Shown: positions 53,891 to 62,975, counted from the first letter of the stretch. The stretch is 64,000 bases of DNA from Thermoleophilia bacterium (GCA_009694365.1 SHVE01000010.1:1-64000), one strand, 5' to 3'. Notes: generated by a model not told the origin, from the letters alone. Program-made: numbers and translations.

Positions 53891-54118
53891 CGTGGCGGAC
53901 ACCGACGGCCGGTGTTAGGCACCGGAGGCGATCGGCGCAGAGTCAGCCCCTCCGGGGTGCGGCGTCGATTGTTACGTGTCAGACACCGACGGTCAGAGGC
54001 CGTGCGTCATTGGCGCGGTGGATGACACAGGTAGCGACACCGTTGGCGCGACCCAAGAAATCGTGGCGCGCCACAGGACATCGTGATGCGCCGGATGGAT
54101 TGTGAAGTGTCTGACACC
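53891..54118. repeat. Cluster of GTGTCAGACACC-type palindromic repeats upstream of dnaE
   Basis: Four related elements: GTGGCGGACACCGACGG at about 53892, GGTGTTAGGCACC at 53911-53923, GTGTCAGACACC at 53976-53987 and GTGTCTGACACC at 54107-54118. Two share a longer context (GACACCGACGGYC). The gap 53824-54155 contains no gene; the dnaE promoter should be within it. Similar elements lie beyond the dnaE stop (50161-50219). Confidence 0.7.
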
Positions 54119-54155
54119 GGTGGGGTGGTGAGACACCCGTGGCGATCGCCGTGGG

Positions 54156-55409
54156 TCAGCCCTTCTTGTGCGCCTCACTGATCCGGTACGCCATCCGACT
54201 CTGCAGGCTGAAAATCTCGATGAAGCCCGGGCTCGCGTTCTGCGAGAAGGTGGAGTCGGCGTCGAAGGTGGCGAGCGTGCGGTCGTAGAGCGCGAGGGGG
54301 CTGTCACGAGTGACGACGGAGGCCGAGCCCTTGTACAGGCGAACCGTGATCGTTCCCTCCACCTTGGCGTTCACGGTGTCCATGAAGGCGTTGAGGTCCT
54401 GGAGGAGCGGCTCGTACCACAGACCCTCGTACACGAGCTGTGCCCACAGAGCGTCGAGGTTGGGCTTGAGCGCGTTCTCCCGCCCGGTGCACACCAACTT
54501 CTCGAGTTCCCGGTGGGCCGTGAGGACAACCGTGGCGGCCGGCACCTCATAGACATCACGCACCTTCAACCCCACCACACGGTCCTCGATGTGATCCACG
54601 ATTCCCACGCCATTGCGGCATGCGATCTCGGCCACAGCGGGGATGAGATCGACGAGGGCCATCTCCGTGCCGTTCAGGCTCACGGGAAGCCCCTCGCGGA
54701 ACCCGAGCACGACATCCTCCGGACGGTCGGGGGCCCTGCCCGGCGGCGTCACGAGTTGGAACACGTCGTCGGGCACCGCCTGCGTGATGTCTTCAATAAC
54801 CCCGCCCTCGCTGGAGCGCCCCCAGAGGTTGTCGTCGATCGAATAGGGCCGCTCGACACTCGACGCCACCGGGATTCCGTGCTCCTTCGCGTACGCGATC
54901 TCCTCGTCACGGCCCATCTGCCACTCGCGCACCGGTGCGATGACCTTGAGATCGGGCGCGATGGTGGCGATGGTCGCCTCGATGCGGACCTGGTCGTTCC
55001 CCTTCCCCGTGCAGCCGTGGGCAATGGTGTCGCAGCCGTGGCGGCGCGCCTCGTCGACGGCGAGCTTCGCGATGAGCGGGCGACCGAGCGACGTGAACAG
55101 CGGGTAGCCGCCCTGATAGCGCGCGTTTGCACGGATGGCAGGAGCCACGTAGTCGCGAACGAACTCCTCGCGGGCGTCGATCACCAAGCTCTCGATGGCG
55201 CCGAGGGTGGTCGCCTTGTCGAGAATTTCCGTGAAGTCGTCCGTGGGCTGACCCAGATTGATGCAGAGGGCCACGACCTCCGCGTTGTACTTGTCCTGGA
55301 TCCACTTGAGCATGACCGACGTATCGAGACCACCGGAGTAGAGCAGCAGCACGCGGTGCACCTCGTGGGGCTCGGCCAAGTACTGGGCGGTCTTCGGGGC
55401 GGGCGGCAT
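54156..55409 (-). CDS. argG: Argininosuccinate synthase
   Basis: Joins citrulline and aspartate with ATP in arginine synthesis. 417 residues from ATG 55409. Motifs: LLLYSGGLDTSVMLKWIQDK (PP-loop), TTLGAIESLVIDAREEFVRD, GCTGKGNDQVRIEATIA and SVERPYSIDDNLWGRSSEGG (citrulline/aspartate site). Normal length. No argH follows; downstream is the repeat-bearing gap and dnaE. The frame extends far upstream without similarity. Confidence 0.97.
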   Translation of the reverse strand: MPPAPKTAQYLAEPHEVHRVLLLYSGGLDTSVMLKWIQDKYNAEVVALCINLGQPTDDFTEILDKATTLGAIESLVIDAREEFVRDYVAPAIRANARYQGGYPLFTSLGRPLIAKLAVDEARRHGCDTIAHGCTGKGNDQVRIEATIATIAPDLKVIAPVREWQMGRDEEIAYAKEHGIPVASSVERPYSIDDNLWGRSSEGGVIEDITQAVPDDVFQLVTPPGRAPDRPEDVVLGFREGLPVSLNGTEMALVDLIPAVAEIACRNGVGIVDHIEDRVVGLKVRDVYEVPAATVVLTAHRELEKLVCTGRENALKPNLDALWAQLVYEGLWYEPLLQDLNAFMDTVNAKVEGTITVRLYKGSASVVTRDSPLALYDRTLATFDADSTFSQNASPGFIEIFSLQSRMAYRISEAHKKG

Positions 55410-55811
55410 CTGGGACAACGAGCGGAGTCCTTGGGTCGCGATTCTGACGGCCCGCAGTCTAGGGGTACGACACCGGACACCGTAGGACGCCACGGGCACG
55501 ATCATCTCCGACACATCCCCCCAACGCCAGCCCCCGGTCGCCGGTGACCACCACGCCGCCGCCGCCGCCGGGCGTCGCTCTGACTCCGTCCGACCCGATT
55601 CCCCATTCCGTGCAACCGGTGACGGACACCCGAACCTCCCGTGGGCACCACACGGGGTCCGGTCAGAGCGGAGTAGCGACCGACAACTCGTGTCGAGCGA
55701 CCCTCGCACAGACCCGGGGCACGGCACGGTCGCGCGTCCCGGGGGGCTACCCGCGCTTGACGGGGTCCACGGCAGCCGCGGCGCCGGGGCCAACCGATCC
55801 TGGCCGGGGAG
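55410..55811. other. Intergenic region with duplicated peptidase 3' end
   Basis: About 400 bp between the argG start and the M23 peptidase stop. The left half should contain the argG promoter; no boxes could be assigned. The right end holds a copy of the last codons of the peptidase gene (next entry). No gene is visible. Confidence 0.5.
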
Positions 55812-55837
55812 CTACCTGCGCTTGACGGGGTCCACGG
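55746..55837. repeat. Near-direct repeat, 27 bp copies 65 bp apart (peptidase 3' end)
   Basis: 55746-55772 and 55811-55837 are identical except one base (core GCGCTTGACGGGGTCCACGG). The right copy is the last codons and stop of the M23 peptidase gene; the left copy lies just downstream, outside it. The 38-base spacer contains a GGCCA/TGGCC stem. The geometry matches the nadD repeat at 2418-2522. Confidence 0.88.
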
Positions 55838-56738
55838 TGGACAGATCGCTGAACGGATTGATTGACGATCCACCCCCCAACCGGATCTCGAAGTGCAGGT
55901 GGGGAGTGGTACCACGGGCGTCGCCGGTGTCGCCGACGGCGCCGATGGGCTGCCCCACCACCACGCGCTGCCCGGCCTCGAGGCCCGGGGTGATCGCACT
56001 CAGGTGCGCGTAGTAGTACTCATGGCCCGCCGCATCGACGAGCCACACCCAGATCCCGCCCAGACCGGTCTCGACGCGGGTGAGGCGCTGGACCCACCCA
56101 TCGACGACCGCCACAACCGGAGTGCCCTCGGCCGCGTGGATGTCAATGCCATCGTGCGTTCCCTGGTGGCGGGGATCGCCAAAGTCGTCCCCGTAGGCGT
56201 AGGTGCCCACGACCGGGAACGTTGTGAGGTACTGCGCGACGGGAACCACCGGAGGGGGAGGGGAGGGCTGCGGGGGCGGCGTACTGGCAACGACGCGGAC
56301 TTTGATGCCGAGCTTCCGGAGGAGCGTGACGTTTACCCGCCCCGTAACCGCCACCTTCAGCCTGCGCTGCAGGATGCGCACGCCAGCCCGGGTGCGGGGG
56401 CCAAAGGTGCCGTTGACCGGCACCTTGATGCCGCGCACGCGCAACTTCCGCTGCAGCACCCTGACGTCACTGTCACTCGATTCCGGCGTGATGCCGACGC
56501 CGACCGTGACGGGAGTACCCGGAGTGATGGGCATTGCGGGACTGGCCGGTGTGGAGGCCACGTGCGCCGGTACGCTTCCCGGAGCCGCGGGGGGCGAACT
56601 GACACCGGCACCCGGGAGCCTCGTCGGCATGGGCGTCGGGACCGCCCCAGCGGGCGCCGCGATACCCAAGACGAGGAGAGCCACGATCCCCACCGCCCTG
56701 CGACGAGGGCGGATGCGGTCACTCCGGGCACTGCACAA
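55812..56738 (-). CDS. Secreted M23-family peptidase with peptidoglycan-binding domain
   Basis: Zinc endopeptidase that cuts cell-wall peptides. 308 residues from TTG 56738: basic n-region, signal peptide helix (VGIVALLVLGIAAPAGA), a Pro/Ala linker, a PG_binding_1-like domain of two repeats (SDVRVLQRKLRVRGIKV; AGVRILQRRLKVAVTG), a Pro-rich hinge, then the LytM domain with HQGTHDGIDIHAAEGTPVVA (HxxxD zinc ligands), YYAHLS and TTPHLHFEIRLGG (HxH). The complete metal site suggests an active enzyme. The start is uncertain: GTG codons inside the signal peptide are alternatives. It follows a perfect hairpin. Confidence 0.92.
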   Translation of the reverse strand: MCSARSDRIRPRRRAVGIVALLVLGIAAPAGAVPTPMPTRLPGAGVSSPPAAPGSVPAHVASTPASPAMPITPGTPVTVGVGITPESSDSDVRVLQRKLRVRGIKVPVNGTFGPRTRAGVRILQRRLKVAVTGRVNVTLLRKLGIKVRVVASTPPPQPSPPPPVVPVAQYLTTFPVVGTYAYGDDFGDPRHQGTHDGIDIHAAEGTPVVAVVDGWVQRLTRVETGLGGIWVWLVDAAGHEYYYAHLSAITPGLEAGQRVVVGQPIGAVGDTGDARGTTPHLHFEIRLGGGSSINPFSDLSTVDPVKRR

Positions 56739-56805
56739 CTGGTCGATGATCCTGAGTCCCTTTCCGTCGGCGATCCTGGAGGTCCAGGGCGAATTCGTCG
56801 GCTGC

Positions 56806-56849
56806 GGGTCACACGGTGCACCGACGAATGTCGGTGCACCGTGTGACCC
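56806..56849. promoter_or_regulatory. Perfect 20-bp hairpin upstream of the M23 peptidase
   Basis: GGGTCACACGGTGCACCGAC and its exact reverse complement flank a GAAT loop. It lies 68 bp upstream of the TTG 56738 start and 227 bp past the stop of the upstream lipoprotein gene. It could be a terminator placed late, a cis-acting leader structure or a small mobile repeat. The rest of the gap (56850-57075) shows nothing. Confidence 0.6.
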
Positions 56850-57075
56850 TCGGAGGTCATTGGCCACGGCTGACCTTAGCGACGTGTGCGGCAGAGTCAA
56901 CCCCTGCCGTTGTCGGGTCCCGACGTCGTTCATCGTGTCGTCGGACCATCATCACCGTTCCGGTGGCGGCCGGTGAGGCACCGTGCGACAACCGACGACG
57001 GGCCACCTCCCGGCGTCGATTGTGTCCTCGAGCACGCATCTTCAGATCAGACGCGCCCGATCCGCCCGTGTTCGA

Positions 57076-58044
57076 TCATGCTCCGGGTGACCCCGTTGCC
57101 CGGCGTCGAGTCACCGTGCGCCACCCGAATACCAGAATGAGGAAGAGGAGTGCTGCCCCGATGATGACGCCGTTGACGAAGCGTCCGTCCTCGGCTCCGA
57201 GGGACGACAGGTCCATGAGCGGGCACGCCCCATACGAGATCGTCCAGGTAGCGCCGTACTGCGAATCGGACAGCCGTGCTCCCGTCGAGGAGACGGAGAT
57301 GGCCGACGGCATTCCCCACCGGTACGTGAGATCGAGCCCATCGACGAGCGCCGTGTCCGCACGGGTTGCATCCACCCGTTTACTCGTGGGGTTGCAGGTG
57401 GCATCGAGGACATCGCCCACCCCGCCCCGCGATGCCAGCGAAAACGTCGCAGAGACCATCCCGCCGGCGTCGTCGGTGGAGACGGGCGTGAACTCGCTTG
57501 TGAGGAGCGCCTGCAGGGGAACCCGCGTTGGGAGCCCCGTGATGCCGGCCTGCGCCTCACCCCCGGGTGCCGTACCCGATGTGGGCTGGGTGCGCGTCGG
57601 AGTTGCGGGATCACCGGGTCCGGGGGCGGCCCAGTAGCCACCCGTCGCCTCGAGGATCGGCTGCAGCGGGCGCAGTACGCCGAGAGCGCTCTTCAGGTCG
57701 TCCAACTGCGAGGTACCCGCCCGCAGACGGCGCACCGACGTAAGAACGACCGTCCCGTCGGCCTCGGTGCGCTGGAGGAACGGCAACGACTGGTTGCCCG
57801 GTGCCCCCCAGTGCTCGTCGCGCGCATTGAGGAACTCCTCGAACGTCCCGGCCGAGAGTTGCGCCGGGAGGTCCAGCGCACGCTGCGCGGCCGGATCCAT
57901 CCGCAGTTCGAGCCCGAGGTTGCCGCCGCCATCGGGCGCGATGTCGATGAACTGCGAGAGTTGCGCGCTGCACCCCGAGAGCACGGGGACAATCAGAACG
58001 GACGCGACCGCGGACGCGATGCGGCGCGCTCTGCGGGAGGTCAC
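57076..58044 (-). CDS. LppM-like lipoprotein with C-terminal membrane anchor
   Basis: 322 residues. N-terminal signal with lipobox (IVPVLSGCSAQ), a soluble extracellular domain (SQFIDIAPDGGGNLGLELRM; LPFLQRTEADGTVVLTSVRR; VVLTSVR-type beta strands) with a Pro/Thr-rich insertion near residues 145-170, and a C-terminal membrane helix (VNGVIIGAALLFLILVFGW) with a short basic tail. The lipobox-plus-TM layout resembles the actinobacterial LppM/DUF3153 group; function unknown. It overlaps the CcmI-like gene upstream, so it may be co-expressed with cytochrome c maturation. Confidence 0.75.
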   Translation of the reverse strand: MTSRRARRIASAVASVLIVPVLSGCSAQLSQFIDIAPDGGGNLGLELRMDPAAQRALDLPAQLSAGTFEEFLNARDEHWGAPGNQSLPFLQRTEADGTVVLTSVRRLRAGTSQLDDLKSALGVLRPLQPILEATGGYWAAPGPGDPATPTRTQPTSGTAPGGEAQAGITGLPTRVPLQALLTSEFTPVSTDDAGGMVSATFSLASRGGVGDVLDATCNPTSKRVDATRADTALVDGLDLTYRWGMPSAISVSSTGARLSDSQYGATWTISYGACPLMDLSSLGAEDGRFVNGVIIGAALLFLILVFGWRTVTRRRATGSPGA

Positions 58045-58325
58045 GCCGACTCCCGTTCGGTCATCTCGTCACGGCGGCGGATCAGACCGACGGCATGGGC
58101 GCGGCCGTCGCGATCGAGCGTCGCGAAGTCCTCGTGTGAGAGGTTGCCGGCGCGATGGTCCATCTCAACTTCCCGGATGGCATCGAGTGCCTGCCAGAGG
58201 TCGTCCTCCACCGCGCGACGATCATCCGACCACGCGGAGGTGGGGGCGGGGGATCTGACGATGAGTGGCCATGCGACCAGCGCCACGAGGCCGACGCTGA
58301 GGATGGCGATGAGTGCGTAGGCCAT
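58041..58325 (-). CDS. CcmI-like small membrane protein
   Basis: 94 residues: one N-terminal membrane helix (YALIAILSVGLVALVAWPLI), then a soluble part with DDLWQALDAIREVEMDHRAG and NLSHEDFATLDRD. The last segments match the conserved start of CcmI-type proteins (EixxxxDxxxGKLSEEDY). It follows ccmF by 12 bp, supporting a role in presenting apocytochrome to the haem ligation complex. Shorter than proteobacterial CcmI: the TPR domain is absent. Confidence 0.75.
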   Translation of the reverse strand: MAYALIAILSVGLVALVAWPLIVRSPAPTSAWSDDRRAVEDDLWQALDAIREVEMDHRAGNLSHEDFATLDRDGRAHAVGLIRRRDEMTERESA

Positions 58326-58337
58326 CGCTGCGCGAGG

Positions 58338-60332
58338 CTACTCGCGCACCCCGTCGTCGGCCCGCGCCGGAGCCGGAATGACGGCATCACGCGGACGTCG
58401 GGGTGGCCAGACAGCAACGAGGGACCCGGCGAGCATGATGAGTCCGCCGACCCAGATCCACATCATCATCGGGTTGACGAACACGCTGATCCGCGCGAGG
58501 CCATCCGGTGTGAGCCCCACCAGCACCACGTACACGTCGCGCAGTGGTGAGGAGTCGATGGCCACCTCGGTGGATCGCTGCATCTGCGCGGTGAACATGT
58601 CCACTCGGGGCACCAGCGTTGCGACGCGCGCGCCTCCCTCCGACACCGCCAGCGTCACGCCCACGCTCATCGTGTGATCTCCTTGGGTACGAGTTCCGCC
58701 CTCGTTAGTGAACGTGTAGCCCGAGACCTCGCCACTCGCTCCCAAACGCAGCGCCAGATCACCCTGGGAGGAGAACGCGCCCTGACAGGCGATGGCCACG
58801 ATCAGGGACACCACGCCCAGATGTACGACGTACCCGCCGTAGCGGCGACGGTTTCGCACGAACAACTGCCCAAGCGTAGCCGGCCAGGACACGTCGCCCA
58901 ACTGGCGACGCACCGCCACCCCGCGCCAGTACTCCCCGATGATGCACGCGACCGTGAAGGCGGCGAGGACGATGGCCGCAGCAGCCCACCAGTGCGATCC
59001 GTCCTGGGCCACGCCCACCGCGGGGATGACCGCGATGATGGCGACCACGAGGGGGGGACCGAAGCGACGTCGCAGCTCAGCCGGTGACACCGTCCGCCAC
59101 GGAATGAGCGGCCCGACCCCGGTGAAAAACAGCAGCGCGAGCCCGACCGGGGCGGCCACTTGGTTGAAGAATCCCTGTCCCACGGTGATCCGGTCGCCGC
59201 GCACGACCTCCGACAGCACCGGGAAGATCGTCCCCCAGAATACGGCGAATGCGAGTCCTACGAGCAGGAGGTTGTTGTAGAGGAAGATCGCCTCCCGGCT
59301 GATGTAACTCTCGAGGGAATTTTCGCTCCGCAGTAACGGCAGTCGCGTAACGAGCAGGGCGAACGACCCCACGAGGATCGCCACGATGAAGGCGAGGAAG
59401 TACGGCCCGAGCGTGCTCTCACCAAAGGCGTGCACCGACGACAGGATCCCCGACCGGGTGAGGAACGTGCCGAACAGCGCCAACGTGAACGTGAGGATGA
59501 TGAGCACCATGTTCCAGATGCGCAGCATTCCCCGACGTTCTTGGACCATGACCGAATGGAGAAACGCCGTCGCCACGAGCCACGGCATGAGCGCGGCGTT
59601 CTCCACCGGATCCCAGGCCCAGTACCCGCCCCACCCGAGTTCCTCGTAGGCCCAGCGCGATCCGAGGATTATCCCGAGGGTAAGGAACAGCCACGAGACG
59701 ACGGTCCAGCGCCTCACCGATGTGATCCACGTGGAGTCGAGACGACGGGTCACCAACGCGGCGATCGCGAACGCGAACGGCACCGACAGCCCCACATACC
59801 CGATGTAGAGCAGCGGTGGATGACTCTCCATGTAGACGTTCTGCAACAGCGGATTGAGGCCACGACCGTTCACGGGCACCGGCGACACCGTGGCGAACGG
59901 GCTCGTCACGAACGACAGCACGCTGGTAAAGAACGCCGACGTGCCCATGAGCACCGCGATAACCACGGGCATGAGCTGGCGATTGCGGCGACGGTTGGTG
60001 ACGACCACCAGCACCGCGACCAGCGAGATCAGCCACGCCCAGAGCAGGAGCGACCCGGCTTGGCTGCCCCACAGGGCGGTGAGTTTGTACCGCCACCCGA
60101 GCGTGCGATCGGAGTACCCCGCAACGTTTGCGATGTCGAAGCGATCGGTGAGCAGGGCCACCCACATGGCCACCGCCGCCGTCGTGGTGGCGATGCCCAC
60201 AGCCCACACCGCACGCTCGGCGGATGGGAGAAACCGACGTCGACCGGGCCGACGCGACCAAAGCGCGGCCCCGACTGCGTAGAGCGCAGCCGCGAACGCC
60301 AGCAGGAGCACGCCGCGGCCGAGGAGGGTCAC
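58338..60332 (-). CDS. ccmF: Haem lyase CcmF (cytochrome c maturation, System I)
   Basis: Attaches haem from CcmE to apocytochrome c at the outer face of the membrane. 664 residues, about 15 membrane helices. The tryptophan-rich WWD-type signature is present (WGGYWAWDPVENAALMPWLV), preceded by LWAWLISLVAVLVV and a periplasmic loop PLLQNVYMESHPPLLYIGY with a conserved His. The start GTG 60332 overlaps the ccmE stop as GTGA. A CcmI-like gene and a lipoprotein follow. Confidence 0.93.
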   Translation of the reverse strand: MTLLGRGVLLLAFAAALYAVGAALWSRRPGRRRFLPSAERAVWAVGIATTTAAVAMWVALLTDRFDIANVAGYSDRTLGWRYKLTALWGSQAGSLLLWAWLISLVAVLVVVTNRRRNRQLMPVVIAVLMGTSAFFTSVLSFVTSPFATVSPVPVNGRGLNPLLQNVYMESHPPLLYIGYVGLSVPFAFAIAALVTRRLDSTWITSVRRWTVVSWLFLTLGIILGSRWAYEELGWGGYWAWDPVENAALMPWLVATAFLHSVMVQERRGMLRIWNMVLIILTFTLALFGTFLTRSGILSSVHAFGESTLGPYFLAFIVAILVGSFALLVTRLPLLRSENSLESYISREAIFLYNNLLLVGLAFAVFWGTIFPVLSEVVRGDRITVGQGFFNQVAAPVGLALLFFTGVGPLIPWRTVSPAELRRRFGPPLVVAIIAVIPAVGVAQDGSHWWAAAAIVLAAFTVACIIGEYWRGVAVRRQLGDVSWPATLGQLFVRNRRRYGGYVVHLGVVSLIVAIACQGAFSSQGDLALRLGASGEVSGYTFTNEGGTRTQGDHTMSVGVTLAVSEGGARVATLVPRVDMFTAQMQRSTEVAIDSSPLRDVYVVLVGLTPDGLARISVFVNPMMMWIWVGGLIMLAGSLVAVWPPRRPRDAVIPAPARADDGVRE

Positions 60333-60787
60333 GTGCCCGGGGACTCCGCGGGCGTGCCGCCCGGCATGGTCGCGCCCTGGTCTGCCTGCTCCTGCATAAA
60401 CTTGGACGGACACAGGGTGATGAGCGTCCCGCGATCGGCCACGAAGACGCCACTCTCCATGTGACCGGTCACCACGATCTCCCGCCCCACCGTGAAGGCA
60501 TCGGGGACGCTGCCGCGGTAGGCCACCACCACGCTCGCCGCGGGCCGGTCCTTGTCACGCACCACAAACCTCACTCCCGCCGCCGACTGAGCACGCTCAG
60601 CGGCGTCCACCGGGGCCCCCGGCCCCACAGTGCCGTTGAGGCGGTACGTCGTGCCATTCGCGGTCGTCATCAGACCCGACGGGCTGGTGTAGGTCTCAAT
60701 GCTGCCGCCGATGCTCGTCCAGATGAGCCATCCACCGAGGAGGACGGCAAGCGTGAGCGCGAGTGCGAAGCGGAATCGGGACTTCAT
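60329..60787 (-). CDS. ccmE: Haem chaperone CcmE, Cys-type variant
   Basis: Carries haem from CcmC/D to CcmF. 152 residues: membrane anchor (FALALTLAVLLGGWLIWTSI) and a beta-barrel OB fold (TTYRLNGTVGPGA; VRFVVRDKDRPAASVVVAY; EIVVTGHMESGVFVAD). In the classical protein haem binds covalently to His in an HxxxY motif; here the position reads LCPSKF, a cysteine version in which even the Tyr is Phe. Cys-type CcmE proteins (CxxxY) are known from some bacteria and archaea. No ccmA, B, C or D gene is in the window. Confidence 0.88.
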   Translation of the reverse strand: MKSRFRFALALTLAVLLGGWLIWTSIGGSIETYTSPSGLMTTANGTTYRLNGTVGPGAPVDAAERAQSAAGVRFVVRDKDRPAASVVVAYRGSVPDAFTVGREIVVTGHMESGVFVADRGTLITLCPSKFMQEQADQGATMPGGTPAESPGT

Positions 60788-60961
60788 GATCGACGTCCGA
60801 GGGTATCAGTGGTGCGGGATCCTGCGCGATGACACGGGACACCGCCCCGACCTGTCACACGCCCCTGCCATGATCAACCCTACGGGTACTCCGCGACGTG
60901 CTCCATGTACCTGCCACCCTATCCCGAGCGGTCTCGGCAACCCCGACGAAGGAGAACCACG

Positions 60962-61378
60962 GTGTCACGTACGACGAACGCGGACGACGCGAACTACCGC
61001 GCGACGTTGACCGACATGCAGTTCCACGTGACCCGCGAGGCGGGCACCGAGGCTCCCTTTTCGGGTGTCTACTGGGACCACCACGACGACGGAATGTACC
61101 GCTGCATCTGCTGCGACGCTCCGCTGTTCGACTCCGCGCAGAAGTTCGAATCGGGCAGCGGATGGCCCAGTTACACGGCACCGGTGACCCCGGACTCGGT
61201 CATCGAGAACGCGGACGACTCCATGTCCATGCGACGCATCGAGGTGCGCTGCGCGATCTGTGACGCCCACCTCGGCCACGTGTTCCCCGACGGACCCGGA
61301 CCGAACGGCCAGCGGTACTGCATCAACTCGGCCTCGCTGGCGTTCGGTGGCCGCCCGGACGGAGCGGCGTCCGACTAA
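60962..61378 (+). CDS. msrB: Peptide-methionine (R)-S-oxide reductase MsrB
   Basis: Reduces R-methionine sulfoxide in proteins. 138 residues from GTG 60962 with GGAGAA eight bases upstream. Zinc-binding cysteine pairs CICCD and CAICD, the [12 protein letters not shown] substrate segment, HLGHVFPDG and the catalytic cysteine in [13 protein letters not shown] are all present. Divergent from ccmE. No msrA is nearby. Confidence 0.96.
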   Translation: MSRTTNADDANYRATLTDMQFHVTREAGTEAPFSGVYWDHHDDGMYRCICCDAPLFDSAQKFESGSGWPSYTAPVTPDSVIENADDSMSMRRIEVRCAICDAHLGHVFPDGPGPNGQRYCINSASLAFGGRPDGAASD

Positions 61379-61639
61379 ACCCGAGTCGTCGGCCATCCAG
61401 CCTCGGCCGGTGGACGCCGGGCGTGGACGGCGGGGCGTCATCACGGGCCCACGGGGGTGCGGGTAGGCGGCTCCATCTCCTGCCCCGCACGATCGTCCCG
61501 AGCCGTGGCGGGAAGGCCTCACCCCGCCACGCGTGGGACGGGCGCCACGTCCCCACCGGCAGGCGCGCCGGAACCGTCATCGTAAAGGTCCCGTAAGTCT
61601 CACCAAGAACTCCTCGGACGTCGCCTACCATCATCCATC

Positions 61640-62782
61640 GTGCACCTTCGGACCACACTCGCCGTCGCCACGGTGCTCGCCCTCCCGACGGGCCTTCTGG
61701 CCCAGGCCCAACCGTCCGCCCCCGTCGTCGGGACCACCCCGACGACCCCGGCCAAACCCGCTCCGGCGACGCCCCGCGACGTCACACCGATTATGGGGCA
61801 ATCACGGCTCTCGGGCGACCAGATCGCGGCGTGGTTCGCCCGGCAGGGGGTCGCGCCCGCCATCACCATCTCCATCCTCGACCTCGCCCGCATTTTCGTG
61901 GACGAGGGCAATGCGCAGAACGTCCGTGGCGACCTGGCATTCGCCCAGTCGATCATCGAGACCGGGTGGTTCACGTACGCGGGCTCAATGGTCCGACGCG
62001 GCGACAACAACTACTCCGGGCTCGGCGCGTGCGACACCTGCAACCGGGGGAACATCTTCGCCACCCCGAACGAGGGCGCCCGAGCGCAGATCCAGCACCT
62101 CTGGGCGTACGCCGACCCCACCGCATCGGTGCTCCGCGTCGCGCGACCCTTGACGGACAAGCGCTTCACCGCCGTTCACCCCGTCGGGAAGGCGCCCGCG
62201 TGGGAGGACATGGGCAACGGCAACTGGGCCAGCGACACGGGGTACCCCGCGAAGATTCTCGCCCATTACGCGTCAATGCTCCGGTTCAACGGGCTGCAGC
62301 CCGAGTTGAGCACGGGGGCGGAGCCATCGGATACCCCAACGGGCCCACTCCCCGTGCTGGTCACGCGATCGGGTGGGGTGCGTCTGGGAACCCTGACGGG
62401 TGCCAGCGGAACCCTTGCGAATGCGACGGCCGCCTTCGGATCGGAGGGCAGGACGCGCGCCGCCTACGGCACCTGCCACGTGACCTGGGCCACGCTTGGT
62501 GCCGTCATGACATTCGCACCCGGTACCTCCGGGACGTGCGCCGATGATGCCCGACTCCGTTCGGCGGTTCTCACGGGCAACCACTGGGTCACCGGAACGG
62601 GCGTCAGGCCCGGCGCATCGGTCGCCACGCTGAGGAAGGCCTATCGGCTGAGGCCCACCCCGAAGATCACGACAGGCACCCTGCCGCTCGTGACGGGTGC
62701 CCGAGGCGCCCGGCTCACCGCACGCGTCGGTGAGGGTGTGGTCAAAGCGCTCATCGTCCGGGTGCCCGCCCACCCCTCGTAG
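61640..62782 (+). CDS. Secreted N-acetylglucosaminidase-domain protein
   Basis: A wall hydrolase candidate that would cleave the glycan strand. 380 residues from GTG 61640: signal peptide (TTLAVATVLALPTGLLAQAQ), a Pro/Thr linker, then a glucosaminidase (PF01832-like) domain with LAFAQSIIETGWFTYAGSM containing the probable catalytic Glu, and RRGDNNYSGLGACDTCNRGN. The C-terminal 160 residues hold a second region with repeated GxxxxT patterns (LVTRSGGVRLGTLTGAS; VTGTGVRPGASVATLRKAYR), perhaps a wall- or lipoprotein-binding domain. Alone between msrB and tRNA-Gly. Confidence 0.85.
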   Translation: MHLRTTLAVATVLALPTGLLAQAQPSAPVVGTTPTTPAKPAPATPRDVTPIMGQSRLSGDQIAAWFARQGVAPAITISILDLARIFVDEGNAQNVRGDLAFAQSIIETGWFTYAGSMVRRGDNNYSGLGACDTCNRGNIFATPNEGARAQIQHLWAYADPTASVLRVARPLTDKRFTAVHPVGKAPAWEDMGNGNWASDTGYPAKILAHYASMLRFNGLQPELSTGAEPSDTPTGPLPVLVTRSGGVRLGTLTGASGTLANATAAFGSEGRTRAAYGTCHVTWATLGAVMTFAPGTSGTCADDARLRSAVLTGNHWVTGTGVRPGASVATLRKAYRLRPTPKITTGTLPLVTGARGARLTARVGEGVVKALIVRVPAHPS

Positions 62783-62876
62783 CACGGTGACCTAAGTGCA
62801 GCGGGTCGGACGATTCGCCGGGGACCCTCACGACTGCCGTGCACGTGACACCGAACGACGCAGGGGGACGGTACGA

Positions 62877-62949
62877 AGCGGGCGACCGGACTCGAACCGG
62901 CGACCCTCAGCTTGGGAAGCTGATGCTCTACCAACTGAGCTACACCCGC
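62877..62949 (-). tRNA. tRNA-Gly (CCC)
   Basis: Acceptor GCGGGTG pairs with CGCCCGC (one G-U pair); discriminator T. D arm AGCTCAGTTGGTAGAGC, anticodon loop TTCCCAA on TCAGC/GCTGA gives CCC, T arm GCCGG/CCGGT with TTCGAGT. CCA is not encoded. Just after argS in the same direction. Confidence 0.95.
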
Positions 62950-62975
62950 AGGTCGTCCCAAGGGTAGCGCACGGT

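Noticed and set aside
50161-54118. GGTGYCTGACACC elements considered as transposon ends or attachment sites flanking dnaE
   Set aside because: Too short and variable, with no target-site duplication or transposase nearby, and dnaE is a core gene unlikely to be mobile.
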